Positions 43,420 to 56,462 of a stretch of DNA of 64,000 nucleotides are shown here, in pieces. Source of the DNA: Hyaloscypha bicolor E (taxonomy: Eukaryota > Ascomycota > Leotiomycetes > Helotiales > Hyaloscyphaceae); the NCBI RefSeq assembly GCF_002865645.1, contig NW_020194560.1, positions 930,001-994,000 of the forward strand, read 5' to 3'. The position numbers were made by a program, and so were the translations under genes. The stretch's first letter is position 1. Every line of letters begins with the position of its first letter. The notes below the pieces were generated by a model, which did no database searches, was not told where the DNA came from, and worked only from the letters and a program-made list of their open reading frames with translations.

Positions 43420-44266
43420 ATTCACTCTTGAATCTTGCTCCGGGGAAGGTCTTTCTAGTATTTCTCCCACCTTACTCTCAGCTTCTTCCTATTACTAGTA
43501 GGTCCCCGCTAAGTAGTTTCCTTTTTTATCCAGAACCAGGCTTTCTTAATTATTTAAGATCAGGTAAGTTTCCTAACCAAAGTATCTTTATAATCTTTTA
43601 TAGATTATAAATCTCCCTCTAGTAATATAATTTATAAGATCCTATATTATTCTCTTATATAAGAGTATTAGGATAATTCTTTTAGTATTTCCTTATAAAT
43701 AGCAAGAGCTTCTTAATTAAGATCTTCTTCTAATATTAATACTAATTAATTCCTCCTTATTTATTCTTTATAATATAAGTACTAGTTTTCTTATTATATT
43801 TTTATATCTTTTATATTCTTCTAAGGGCCCTTCTATAAGCCTTCTTTTATTTCCTTAGCTATTTCCTTTACTTCTTTTCCCACTTCTGTTTATTAGCCTT
43901 CTTAATTAACGAGTTCCTCGTATTAAGATTAGCTTTATAATCTCTCTTCTCTTATAAAGTCTTCTTTTCCTATATATAATAAGGCCTCTTTTTATTATAA
44001 GAAAAAGATTCCCAAAATATAAACTCAGAAAATCCTTTCTACTTTCTTTATATATAATACTTATTATATACTTTCCTAAATAATCTCTATATATATTTCT
44101 TTTCTCTTATATTTTCTAATTAAATAATAATTTCGTTTATAAAAATTATATCTTTCTAATTATTAAGTATCTAATATTCTTATTTTAAGTACTAGGCTAA
44201 TCTTTTTCTTTTACTAAGGATATTTAAACCAGGATTAACTATTAGTTTATACTAAGAGTAGCCTAT
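43420..44266 (-). pseudogene. Unidentified RIP-mutated coding relic, interrupted by element A
   Basis: The minus strand gives a protein-like reading with RIP-type stops, highly basic in its middle (KANKQKWEKKQRK, AYRRALRRI at about 43,830-43,900), similar in flavour to transposase C-termini but not identifiable. It abuts the left LTR of element A; the right flank at 63,532-64,000 may be its other part. Confidence 0.3.
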
Positions 44267-44569
44267 TATAGGAGGGAAACTATAATAAGACAAAAACTCA
44301 TATAAAGTATACCAGAGTATAAAACTTAACTTAATAGCAAAATAATAAATTAAAAGCATAAATAGTAAAGTATAAATAGTATATAATATATAAAAGCTTA
44401 ATTAATTAAATACTCATAAAGAATTATTCTCTAAGTCTATAGAAAAACTAGCTTTCTTATATAATTTCCGCAAGTTATATATAAAAGGCCGCAGCCTTTA
44501 CTATATAACCTAAATCTTAAAACCGCTAAAATAATACGATTTTTAATAAGTATAGCCTGCCATATTATA
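44267..44569 (-). repeat. Element A left LTR (3' LTR)
   Basis: 303 bp, aligned without obvious gaps to 63,229-63,531; contains the TATATAAAAGGC palindrome at 44,474-44,509. Confidence 0.8.
44474..44509. repeat. 38-bp palindrome, copy in element A left LTR
   Basis: GTTATATATAAAAGGCC, then GCA, then GCCTTTACTATATAAC. Confidence 0.8.
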
Positions 44570-44578
44570 TCTGATTCC

Positions 44579-47311
44579 CTATTTATTTATACTTATTTCC
44601 TAAATACCAAAAATAATAGAAAAATCCTATTTAGAGTCTAAAATAATAAAATATTCAGGATCTTTCTCTATTAGTTAATCTAATTTCTTTTCCGTATACC
44701 TAAAATAAGACTTATTACCTTTAAATAGTCTTATTTCGTATTTCCGAACTTGCTTAAAGGTAATCCGAACCCGCTTAGCTATATTTTTATACCAAATCCA
44801 ATATAGTTCTCTATATTAATTAGTATCTGCCTTTAACTATTACTTAATTTCCGCCTTTACTATAGGGTATTAAGGAGGCTTATTATAGTAAATTATATTA
44901 TAAATTATACTAATATACTCTAAATAAATAGCTTTTTCGAATTTCGAATTATTTATTATATTCTTAAATTAACCTTTAATAAAAGGAGAAAGCTCTAGAT
45001 AAGAGACTTTAATAACCTTATAGAAGACTTTATTTTCGTATATTTTATCCTTAATAGTAACTAGACTTATAGGAACTATAGTAAAAGGCCTATTAAGTAA
45101 TAAATTATTATTAAGCTATTCTTTAACTTATATATTATCTGAGAATTAATACTTTCTTATAATTCCAGACTTATAGATTACCTAGCTAAAGGTATTTATT
45201 TGTCTAGTTAAATAAACTATATTCGGAGTCTTTTTTCCTATTTCCTTTAATAAATACTCGCCTATTTCCTTAGCTACTTCCGGCTCAAATTTATTAGAAA
45301 TAGAGGAGTAATTAATATCTTTAAAGAACTTCTTATTAAAGGTAATAGCCTTTTTATAGTCTATAAGGAAAATATAGCTAATATTTCAATATTCTTTACT
45401 AAGATAGAATTCGCTATTTAAGGCTTTAGTAATAGCTAGATCTTTAGTATTGTTTTTATACTAATTATAATTAATATTTCCAGAAGTAAAGTATTAGGCT
45501 AGCTAAGAATAAGTAATTAGGTAAACAGGATACTTACTTAATATCTTATAAAATCCGAGCCATATTAATAGATCTGCTATTAAAAGTTAAGAGGCTAAGG
45601 TAAAGTAGCTATTACTAAGATCTCTATATATTAATATATTATCTTTTCGGAGATAGAACTATAGTATCTCTATTTCTTTTATTAAGAGCTCTTAAATACT
45701 AAGCTTCTTAATCTATTTCAGGTAATTCTTCTTATAAATATAGCTATTTATACCCAAATTAGTAGTATTAGACTCAGGAATAGAGATTATAGTATTGAAT
45801 TAGAGCTATAGATTAGGGCGGAATTAATTAGAAATACGGTACTTATATTTATACTTTTCGATTTCCTGGTTCTTAAAAAAGAAATCTCGTATTTCCTTAT
45901 TTACTCAAGTAATAGAAATATGCTTCTTGCCTTTAGTAACTTTATAAATCTTAGTAACTAGCTTCAGAGCATTCTTAATCTCTCATATATTAATAGAGAA
46001 AGTATTAGTAAGTTACTAAATATATATTATATAGGGAGCTTTAAGGAATTCATTATTAATTCTATAGTATTCTTACTTATAAATAGGTCCTATAACTCTA
46101 CTATATATCTCCTTAAAAATATACTTATTCTATTAAGTAAGTATTAATTTCTATTTAGCTAATATTTTATAAGTATACTAAATGCCTTTATTAAGTTCTC
46201 TGGACTTAATATTCCTAGTCTTTTGCTTTTTAGTTCTGGATATAATTAAGGGAGTCTTTTTAGATAGTATTTTTCCCTTTAGTATAAAGGGCTTCTTTTT
46301 GCTTTCTGCTATTTTACTAACTTTATACTTAGTCTGGTATTTAAATCTTTACTATTTATTAGGAGTCTTAGGCTCAGCTTGCTTTCCATTCTTACTAGGT
46401 TCTTCTTATCTAGTTATACTGGTTCTGCTAGCTTTATTAGTAGTCTTCTTACTAGGCTTTACCGAATTAGCTTTATTTTTCTTAGCTAGGTCCGGTTAAA
46501 TTAAAGCTGAAATTATAATAGGGGCCTATTCTTTAGGCTTATCTCGGAAAGCAGGAAAAGGCTTATTATTATAAATTCCCTTAATTAGGATTCCGGAAGT
46601 ATTAAAGGTATACTATCTAGCTTTAAGATTATTAGCTAATAGTAGCTTAAACTCTAATTCTCTATATTCCGAAATAGCTTTAGTATACTTGAATACCTTA
46701 GTAATATCTGATTTAGTAAATATACTAGTATTCTAATATTTCTTGTTTTTAATATATTCTAAAATAGCTTTATTAATTAACTAAATAGCTTTATATACTA
46801 AAGCTTTTATTTTAAAAAGAAAATATAACTTCTTATAAATATTCTTACTAAGATTATTATAGATATTATTAATATATTAGCCAAAAGCTTTATTATATAG
46901 TATAATTCTATTCTGACCCTTAGTATTAAGACTATTTATTATAGTCTTAATCTTATTAAGCTTCTCTTATTTGCCTTTAGAAATGCCTTTAATAATATTC
47001 TCGAATTCCCTATTATTAGCTTAATAGTTCTTTAGCTCTTTTTTAGTTAATTCCAGTCTAGTTCTGTCTCTAATAAAGGTTTTCTACTTTAAAAGCTTAT
47101 TATATATACTATTTAGCTTATCTAAAATATTTATATTAAATTCGGTAATTACAGCTATCTTTTCTGGTATTAGTAGGCCTTTTATAACTACCCAAGCTTC
47201 TTTAATACTCTGAACTTTAATACTATTAATCTATAGGCTTTTAATAATACTACGGCTTATAAGAACTAGCTATTATACTTTACTAACTTAAGAAATCTGT
47301 TTTTTGGCCAT
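44579..47311 (-). pseudogene. 910-codon unknown frame between integrase and 3' LTR of element A
   Basis: ATG at 47,311 (MAKKQIS) opens a minus-strand frame. Where I followed it base by base (the first about 330 bases and the last about 140), it stays in phase to TAG at 44,581-44,579, 10 bases before the LTR; 2733 bp is divisible by three. Interruptions are TAA/TAG where Gln or Trp fits. Readable pieces include VSKV..LVLISRSIIKSL, WVVIKGLLIPEKIAVITEF, NREFENIIKGISKGKQEKL (N-terminal, probably helical), GKKHISIT.VNKEIRDFFF, YLLKEIGKKTPNIVYL, SLVTIKDKIYENKVFYKVIK and VRKYEIRLFKGNKSYF. I recognise no domain and no signal peptide or membrane segment, so it is not evidently an envelope. It could be an accessory element gene, a captured host gene or a further nested element. 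Confidence 0.5.
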
Positions 47312-49280
47312 TTTATTATTTTTAATAGATTATAAAAATATTATTAGTATAATAGTTATAGGTTATAAAATTAAAGGTTCTCGAGATTATAAGGATTTCT
47401 TTTAAGTATATTCCAAAACAAAGAATAAATTGAAATAGTCTTGAATTATATAAATATATTATATATATTCGAGTTTTTCTTTTTTTCTAGTAAGAAAATA
47501 AAGCTAAAATAGTAATATATATAATAGGGAAAATAGGTATAATAATTAGGTATATTTGAGGTAATATAGTTATAAATTAGAAATAATTATAGAAAATAAA
47601 ATATAAAATTAGGCTTTTATTATAGAAAAGAATATAAATATATATATTTAAGGAAATATAATTAAGGAAATAATTAAGGCAGGTTAAACTAAATAATAAT
47701 AATAGGGAAATAAGAAAGTAATATAATAGAAATATAAATATAGTAATAGTATTTAAAGTATTAAAATATAAAAGAAAATAATAAAAATTTCATAATATAA
47801 ATATATTCCGATTTCCTATTTATTTAAAAACATTTCTATTAACTTAAAAAATAATATAAAAAAAGAGAAATAATATAGGAAATATATAAAAAGTAAAATA
47901 TATAAATATACTAAAGATATTAGGGAAAATATAAAATAAGTATTAATAGAAAAGAAATTAGAATAATAGAATTAAGAAATAACTTAGAATAAGGTATTAT
48001 TTCTTCTAAAACTAATTCGTATTTTTTCCGAAAGCTAATTATATTTATTTAGTATTTATTAGAATTAACTTTAAATAATATAAAACTATTTAATTATTTG
48101 GGACTTGAAAGTAATATCTATATTAATAAAGGTAATACTAAAGGCATTAGAGTATATAGAAAAGAAAACTATAAAATAATATAAATAGGGTTTATAGTAT
48201 TATTATTAAATTTGAAATAATTAATATTAAAATTAATATAAAATATAAAAAAATTCGATATTTCAAATTAGTATTAAAAATATAGGAATTATTTAAATAA
48301 TATTTAATAATAAAAAACAGATTAATAATAAGAATTAGTAAATTATATTAGCTTTTTAAAAAAGTAATTGGTTTCTAGTAATAAAATAGTATCTTAATTA
48401 GGGAATAGGTTCTATATAGAAGAAGTTTTCTTTATATAGAAATAGAAATATATAATATACTAACTAAGCCTTAATATAAGTTTTAAAAGTAGCTATAGTT
48501 ATATTAAAAAGAAAGTGGGTTTTCTAATATAAAATAGGCTTTAAATAGGCAAATCTAGTTTATTTAATATCTAATAAATTCCCAGAATTATATATTATTA
48601 AGTATTTTTAGAAATAACTATTAGGTTTAATAAGGTTTCCCTTTCCTCTTATAAGGCTTCTAGTTTAGCTATTTTATCTATATATAACTCCTAATTAGGA
48701 AGTTTATTTAGGTATTATAAGAAAACTTATAATAGTAATTTAAGTTAAAATCGAGATTTATAGATATTATAGTCGAGCTTTAGACTAGTATAAGCTATAA
48801 GAATAGCTAGTTAAAAAGGCAAGTAAAGCCTTTAAAAGGTTTCTAGTTTAGTAAGATATATATAAAAGATCCCCTTTCTTTTTCTTTTCTTTTTCTAATT
48901 CCAAATATAATTACTATTTATTATTATAGTTCGGAATTAAGAGTCTATAAGATAACTTTTTTATTTTTCTATTTGTTTTTATACTAAAAGAGATCCTTTA
49001 TATTTAATTCCCAAGATCTAGTAATAGAATTTTATATATTAAGAATACTATCTAGTAATAGTAATTAGATAATAATAAGAAATAAGTAATAGTAAAGCTT
49101 ATCTAATTTCTAGAATAATAATCTAATAATAATATTCTTTAAAAGTTATAAATAATAATTAGAAGAAAAATTCAAAAGATATATAAGGAATTAAAAATAA
49201 TAAGCTTTATTCTAGGTTAATAAAAGCTTTTATTATTAGATACTTTTTTTAAATTCTCCATAAAAGAGATATATTTTATT
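47312..49280. other. Element A interior, no frame recognised
   Basis: RIP-degraded 2-kb stretch between the end of the integrase region and the 910-codon frame. Both strands are stop-rich and hydrophobic in translation. It may include the pol C-terminus, the promoter of the extra frame or an unrecognised insertion. Confidence 0.4.
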
Positions 49281-50579
49281 TTTTCTAATTCTAGTAATTC
49301 TAGAATATATATAATAATACTAGTAGCTTTCTTAATTTCCTAAATACTATTTTACTTATAGTACTCTATAACTATTTCCCTTTCTAGTTTTATATTTGTT
49401 TTGAAATATTTATTTATAAATATATATTTATTATTAATTTTATTTTTAGAGAAATACTAGAATCTATTTCTTTTAATAAACTATTTAAATTAATTCCTAA
49501 TATATATCTTTTAAAATATAGTACTATTAAGTTCTTCTAGTATATAGTATTCTTTTAGTTAATTCATATATCTTACTTTATATAAGTCAAGCTAGTAATA
49601 TAATAGCTTTATATTTTTTAACTTGTTTTAATTTATTAATTTAATATTATATATAAGAACCAGATTCTTTTTAGAAATAGGCTTTAAATAAATCTAATAG
49701 GTAATATTAAATTACTTCTTTCTCTCTTAATATCTTCTGTTTTTCTTTATTCTGGCTTTTTAATATCTTTATTTCTTATCTATATTTGCTTTATATATAT
49801 TTCCAGAAATATTTCTCTATTATAGACTTTATTTTATTCAAGTATTTTCTAGATTAGAAAGTATATTTCTATAAATAATACTACTTTCCTACTATAAACT
49901 ATATAAAAGGAAATAAATCTAGTTAGTTTATATATAATAACTTGGTTAGTAAATAAAATATATAATAGTAAATTTACTTAAAGCTTTTTTCTATCTATTA
50001 TAAATACTATAAGTACTTAAATAATTAGTTAATATTCTTTTTTAATTATACTATTTCCTTTAGAATTATAGGCCAAAATAATAATTTTATTAATTCCTAG
50101 CTTATTAAGTTCCTGAATTATTACTTCTTTTAATTCTGATTTATTATTTATTTTAAGTTATCTAAATAAACTATACCTATAAATAATTTCTTTCTAAATA
50201 AACTTAGTAACCTTCTTATTAGTTAGGTTCTTTAAAGGTTTAGCTTTAATCTATCCTAAGAAATTATCTCTAGTAATAACTAATAAGTTGTATTCTTTAT
50301 AGTCTAGTAATTTAATTATATTAATTCTAAGGTAATAAAAAAAAGATATAGCTTTTATTAAATATAGAGCTTTTTCTTATTTTCTTTTATTTTTATACTA
50401 ATAGACTTTATAAGTATTAATATATTTCTATATATAGTTATAGTAACCTTTCTAGTAATAATAACTAGCTATTAAATAAAAGATACTTTCTTTTCTAGTA
50501 TATTTAATCTTATTATATAGTTCTTTAATAATGATTTTTCTTTATTTTTAATTATTAATAATAAGTTAAGATAAGTATA
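49280..50579 (-). pseudogene. Element A integrase and pol C-terminus, RIP-mutated
   Basis: Minus strand from the insertion point of B: YLLKRIFYLVARYYWRYMSN, then YKVYQYKNKRKYK (where the zinc-binding C-x2-C of the HHCC region stood; both Cys now Tyr), LFRKITLDVIYL, KYRLLIITRDDLLGQIKARP (first catalytic Asp region), LSSRKVTKFI, LKINNRSEL (second catalytic region, D/N mutated) and NKIVILAYNFKGN (the A-Y-N-P-Q-like block). This is the Gypsy integrase core in order. Downstream, RTEDIKRERS-like and LKDIYQELI-like pieces correspond to the pol tail. Confidence 0.65.
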
Positions 50580-50584
50580 CTTTA
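50580..50584. other. Target-site duplication CTTTA, left
   Basis: CTTTA directly before the left LTR of element B, identical to 56,723-56,727. Confidence 0.8.
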
Positions 50585-50844
50585 TATTACGAGTACAAGA
50601 TCTAGGGCCTAGAAAGCATAGTTAGACTGTCTCTATTTCAATGATTCAAAGCTAAAGAGAGAAGAGAATCCCAAAGGAGCCTCGGATCTAAATAATCGCA
50701 AGCTACGTACGGGCCTATATAGTAGCTTAAGCTCGGGGTTACGTATAATAATCAGGTAACTATAGATACCTTGCTCAGATACCAGATACCTCTCTAGCTC
50801 TAGTTTAACTCCTACTAGTACTATATATTATAATAACCATAATA
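50585..50844 (-). repeat. Element B left LTR (3' LTR)
   Basis: 260 bp, matches 56,463-56,722 with differences almost only of the C/T and G/A kind; contains GATCTAGGGCCTAGAA and AGCTTAAGCTCGGGGTTACG. It keeps more G/C than the right copy. Confidence 0.9.
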
Positions 50845-50911
50845 TTACTCCCTTCCTTAAAGTAAGCTTATCCCCGAGCTTTGAAAGTCCCTATTAAATT
50901 TCCAAGTTATA

Positions 50912-50948
50912 GGTCACATATTAAAGGCCAGGGCCTTTTATATATGAC
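50912..50948. repeat. 38-bp palindrome, copy in element B 3' region
   Basis: GGTCACATATTAAAGGCC, then AG, then GGCCTTTTATATATGAC; the least A+T-mutated copy. It lies about 70 bp inside the left LTR of B. Confidence 0.8.
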
Positions 50949-51049
50949 TTTAAAGGATTTCCGTCTATATTATATGGTTCCGGTAATATATTATTCTTAG
51001 TATAGTCTAACTAATAAGAGAGATTCTGGGGCAGTCCTGGCTATTCGGG

Positions 51050-54000
51050 GTTCTTATTATAGAAGCTCTAAAAAGCTAGGGTACTATTACTTAATAAGGA
51101 AGCAGGATACTATTCCGGATCTGGGTCCTATTCTTTCTACTAGACTCGGTACTTTAGCTTCCTATAAAGCAGTTTTACTACTTATATCTCTTAAACTTTA
51201 TACTTTATTTCCCTATCTTATAGTTCTAATAGTAAAGGCTCCGGATTTACTTATCCGGAAAGGGGGTTATCTAAATCTTTATATAGCTTCTCTATATAAA
51301 ATACCGGATATATTCTTATTAATTCCGAAAGCTTAAGCCTAAAGAAATATCCTACTTATTCCAGGATTTCGTATGGTTCTTCTATTTAGTAAGCCAGCTT
51401 ATGGCTCGAATAATTATTCTTCTAGTACTTAGTAGTAATCTATATTTTATTTCTTACTCCGAAGTCTATTAGTTAGTGATATTTATTAGCTTAAATAGTA
51501 TAATATTCTTATATTCGTATTATATTCTCCTATATCTTTTGCTATAATTTATAAAGCCATATTACTAGGGCCTTTGCCTCCTATCTATTTAGCTCTTCTT
51601 TTGGGATACCCAATTATATTTGGGTTTCCTAGTTAAATAATATCTGCGGTTTATAGCTCTTTTCTATAAGAAACGGGAATTAGCCTATAGTCTCATAGAC
51701 CAGAGCTATTTACTAGTAATTAATTATTACTATCTATTTATTCTAATTATTCTGGTAGTAATTCATATAGGAATATAGTTATTAGTTAAAGTACTAGTTA
51801 ATAATCTCTATCTAGCTATTAGTTTAGGGATAATTAGTAATTAATAACTTAAGCTTTATACTAATATACTTATAGAACTTGCTCCAGAAATCTAATATAA
51901 ACTAGGGGCCTTAATTAAATACTATAATCTCCGGGATACTAACTTAGTAAACTATATAGGTAAGAAATAGGAGTACTAACTCTTTAGCTATTACTATATC
52001 TTGGATAAGAATTATAATAGGGCGCTTATCTAGGTAATTAATAAAGATTATTACTATATTATACTTATTCCTAACTTATTCCTATTCTCTAGGCATTTCT
52101 TAAAATATACTAATATATATTACTAGGAATAATCAGGAACTAGTAACAAATATAAGAGCCCTGGCTTCTTATTTCTAGAGATATAGGATTATTGGCAGGT
52201 ATAGTAATTATTTCTATACTAATTAATATTTATACCTTAGCCTAGCTAGTAATAGCGGGCCTAAAGAAGCTATTAAAGCTTAGCTTATTCTAGGTATCCT
52301 ATTAGGGGCTATACGTATACCTCCTAAATAAGAGTAGTATATAAAGGTATCTCGGGTATTATTATATTATTAGATATAAATAGTTTGCTATATTATAAGA
52401 AAAGGCCGTCTTATAATATCCAAATACCTTTCTTCTTATTTCTTACCTTATCCTATAGCTCTTCTAGCTCTAGTAACTCTTAGTTCTTGCTTAATAGCTT
52501 ATCTATTAGCTAAATACTATTATATTAGGTTTCTTTCTAAGCCGGGCTTATAAAGGCCTTAATTAGGGCTAACTAGAAATCCCGTATAATATTATTATTA
52601 ATCTTTTATTATAAGAGGAAAATTTGGATTCGGTAGGCTACTATTACCTTATCCTAGGCAGTTATATTCTTGTATTTCCTACTTAGGATATTTGCTTATT
52701 TATTTAACTTACTTGCCTAATATATAAGCTTGAAATAGTAGTAGAAAAGATACTTTACCTAGTAAGCTTGTTTTACTAAGAGCTTCTTTATAGTTATAAA
52801 GTACTTAAGGGCTTAGTAGTCTAAGTAAATCATAAAGGATACCTCTTATAGGCCTTCTAGCTCCGCTTACTATTTGGTTAAAGAAAGAATAATAGCAAGT
52901 ATCTCTTTATTATAAATATTATAGTTTAGCTCTACTGACTATATAGTCTTAGAAAAGAATACTACTAGATACTAGAGTCCTATCTAGAAGTCTTATTATA
53001 AGAAAATACCGGCTATAACTTTATTTAATATATCCGTTTTAATTATAGTAGGGAAATTCGGGTTATAGTAATATAGAATTAATATTGAGAATATAGCTTA
53101 CTTTAGCTTAGTAAAACCTTCTTAATACTAATCTGTCTACTTAAATAGAACTTCCTTATATATTAGAGCTATTAGGGGCTTTATTATATGGCTATATTCC
53201 GTAATAAAGTACTAATAAAAGTTATAAAAACCCAGAAAGCCTTATATTTCTTTAATTATCTTTAGTAATTACTAGTTCTTAATAATTACTATTTTATCTA
53301 GGTCTACTTTAATACCTCTAGTAAAGATAATAAAGCCTAGATACTTTATATAAGTAACCTTAAACTCTAATTTCTTAATATTTACTTAGAGGCCAGTATC
53401 CTATAATTACTAAAGAACCTTTTATATATAGTCTTTATATTCTAGGGAATTATTTAAGTAAATTAGGATATTATCTAAGTAAGCTATATAAAAGATATTA
53501 AGGTAATTAAAGAGGATATTATTTATATATCTTTAATATATAATAGGACTATTAGTTAGGTCTTCCTAAAGAACCTTATACTTATAGGCCCTATATCTTA
53601 TACGGAATATTATAAGTTCTTCTAATTCTGGATCTATTCGGATCTAATAGAATACTTGCCAAATATCTAGCTTTATATAAACCTTAGCTTAAGCTAGCTA
53701 TATAAGAGTCTTATAAATAAGGGAAAGAGAATAATAGTCCTTTTATATTAAGTCATTTAGCTTATAATAGTTAATATAAAATCAGAGAGCTCTATTAGCC
53801 TTCTTTATAAAGAGAATTAGAGATATAAAAAGAGACTAGCTTAGTTTAATAAAGCTCTATTAGAGATTCTTTTTAAGAAAGCACTTAACCTCCTATAGCT
53901 TATGGATTAACTATTAACGGAGTAGGGAATACCCTAGGCTCTCTGGGCCTTTGGGATTATTAATCTAAATCTTATAGTTATATAATTAATACGGGAGTAA

Positions 54001-54950
54001 GATATTTAATACTTCCTTTAAGAAAATATCTATAAAATCCTTAAACTCCTCTAGTAAGACTCTTACTAGCTATTATAGCTCTATCTCTTCTAGCTATTAC
54101 TTACCCGGAATAAACTTGTTTTCTTACTATAATTCTAGCTCTTTATTAATCTCGAAAAATAATATTATAAAGAAAAGGTTCTCTTTCTTCTATAGGTTTA
54201 TCTAGAAAGCGGCCGGTGAGATATTTATAATATTAACTAAGGGCCTTAACTAGATCTTATAGCTTTTCTTTAGACGGTATGGTTTTAATATTCCTATCTC
54301 TGGCTTAGGAGAAACTTCTATATTCCCCAAGGCTACTTATATTTCTCTATAGTATTAAGCTTAATTCTTTTACTATATATGGCTTTCTGAGTCCGGCTTA
54401 GGAAAAGAATAAGGGGGTTTCTTTTTTATAAGCTAAGGTCTCTAGGACTTATCTATAGCTATAGCTTTATTCCTTCTATTTATATTTTCTTAGTACTAGT
54501 TACTTTTCCCAGATTCCAAGTTCTTATATATAATAGTTAGGATCTTATTCTAATTCTTTTTTCTAGGCTAATTATCTGGCCAGATTAACCTTCTATTCTT
54601 GTAATTAATTAGGATACTAGTACTTATAAACTACTATTATCCCAAAATCATATTATACTTGCCTAGCTCTATAACTAGTATAGGTACTAGGACCTTCCGT
54701 CTATTAATTAAGAGTATAAGCTTAATATAGTAAGTAATAAATACGGCCTGTTTACTATTAAACCCCCTTATATTATAGGGTAATACTAATTAAATAGGTT
54801 TAATATCTAGAAATTATTTAATTATTCTTATAAACTTGGAATTAATAAAAGTATATTTATTTATTCTGGTATTAATAAGAGAAGAAGTCTTAATACCTAA
54901 TTTATTATTACTAATTATATAAGAAAGTATAAATGCTTTATCTTCTAGTA
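51050..54950 (-). pseudogene. Element B pol (protease-RT-RNase H-integrase), RIP-mutated
   Basis: Minus strand. RT: KDYYPLPLIYKTLIQLAQAK, YIKLDIWQVFYQIRIDPELE, FRIRYRAYKYKVL, and the catalytic box AYLDNILIY (near 53,475), where Gypsy RTs have Y-L-D-D; FKVTYIKYLGFII and IQGFLGFYNFY complete the palm and thumb. RNase H: FPTIIKTDI, VVFFSKTI, VELNYNIYNKEILAI. The tail ELIRIYPVFYIEKLYKDLDN (near 51,330-51,270) is the conserved R-x-H-P-V-F-H block near the end of Gypsy pol. The integrase between is recognisable mainly by position. Stops are TAA/TAG. Confidence 0.8.
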
Positions 54951-54999
54951 GCTAGCTTAAATTAACTTCTACTATATTTATATAATATAGCCCTAAAGA

Positions 55000-56130
55000 G
55001 GAAACTTCCTTTAGGGGTCCTTATTTCCTTATTCTATACCCTTGGATAGCTTACTTATAGTAAGTACTACTAGCTTGGCTACTAAAACTTGCTTTATATA
55101 TTTTATCTTAGGCTTTAGATAGTTCCTAGATATATAACTAAATTCATTATAGTTATAGTATTTGAGATCTAAGGATCCGGGCTTCGGGGTAGTAGGCTTA
55201 TCTATTACTAGGGTCTTAGGAGCAGGCTTTATATAAGGGGCGCCTTCTGGACTTGGCTTATCCGTATCTTTATTAGCTTTCTTAAATATTTATTCTTTCT
55301 TTTTATAGCAAGCTTAGATTTACTAGTTATTTATAATATAGTATTATATGAACTTTATAATATGAATAGCCGGGTTATTATAGTATATAGCTATGGCCTT
55401 TTGGAGCTTCCAGGTAAGCTTATTATTTAGGTTATCCTTAAGGTCCTATAAGTTAATATTTCCGTTTGCTATATGCCTTAGAAATAGAGTATAGAACTCC
55501 TAAAAAGTCTGGCCCTTCTTTATAAATAGCTCCTTAAATACTTGCCGAGTATTATACTTCTTATTTGGGTTACTATATAGCTCCTCTAGATAAGTATATA
55601 GTTCCCTAATAGTCTTATATATATATTAATTATCCTGGTTTAGGTAAGAAGAAATTAGTATAAGGGTATAGCTACTTATATGGCCGGATATATAAATAAT
55701 CTTGAGGTCCTTTATCTAATAGGTATTAGAGTTACTATAGAGCTTATTCTTAATCTAAACTAACTAATTATTAAAGGTAATACTATTCTTAGTTATATCT
55801 TCGAAAATAAGAGAGTTAGGGAATTTAACTAAGTATCTACTTTCTAGAATAGGGAAACTAGTTATCCCGGCAGGCTATATAATAAGCTTTTTAATAATAG
55901 CTTCGTTCTTTTATAAGGCTTATTTAGTTTCTCTTAGCTAATTATAATAATTCTCGCTATAGGCAAGAATATTATATGTCTTTAGAATTAGCTTAATAAT
56001 CTCTTTATATAAAGCCTCTGGGTTCCGAAGTAATTCTTGGAACTCTGCCTTTAATAAGACAGGTTCCTCTTTTTTCTTTACTCTCTAGAAAAGAGTATTT
56101 CTTTTACTATAAATATTAATGGGATACTCG
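55000..56130 (-). pseudogene. Element B gag with zinc-knuckle relic
   Basis: Minus strand: AEFQELLRNPEALYKEIIKL, TFQEFYTLFLRHIANGNINL and LQDLKDNLNNKLTQKLQKAI form a gag capsid-like helical region. Near 55,165-55,105 the sequence YYNYNEFSYISRNYLKPK matches a C-x2-C-x4-H-x4-C knuckle in which all three Cys and the His are now Tyr, each by one G-to-A or C-to-T change. Hydrophobic plus-strand frames at 56,119-56,423 are shadows of this gene. Confidence 0.7.
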
Positions 56131-56462
56131 AATCCCTCAGGAGACTTAATAAGAGGCTCTAGTCTATCTTCTAGTAATATACTAGTAGTATCTTATACTA
56201 TAGCTTCTTCTGATTTACCTAGTTATTCCGGGACTTGCTTTCTTATAGATCTTTATTTAGTAATAAGATTACTAGCCTATCCGCTTGCCTGGCCAGTCCA
56301 GGGCTTTCTTATCTAGTTATTCTAGGGCTTTCTTTTATTCTAATATTAGTTAACCGGTTCGGGAGTAGCTATGGCATATTACGTCTATACTCGTCAAAAA
56401 CTGATCGGGTAAGTATTATTTAAATTCTCTATAGGATTAAGAAATGGGCGAGCTTTAAATTA

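Noticed and set aside
46182..46499. Leucine-rich, membrane-like plus-strand frame
   Set aside because: It is the antisense of the 910-codon frame of element A; A+T-rich antisense DNA encodes Leu/Phe runs by composition.
47312..49280. Envelope gene of element A
   Set aside because: Hydrophobic translations here arise from T-rich DNA; no signal peptide, glycoprotein pattern or continuous frame was found.
56119..56423. Two short hydrophobic plus-strand frames
   Set aside because: They are antisense to the gag of element B, which is readable on the minus strand.
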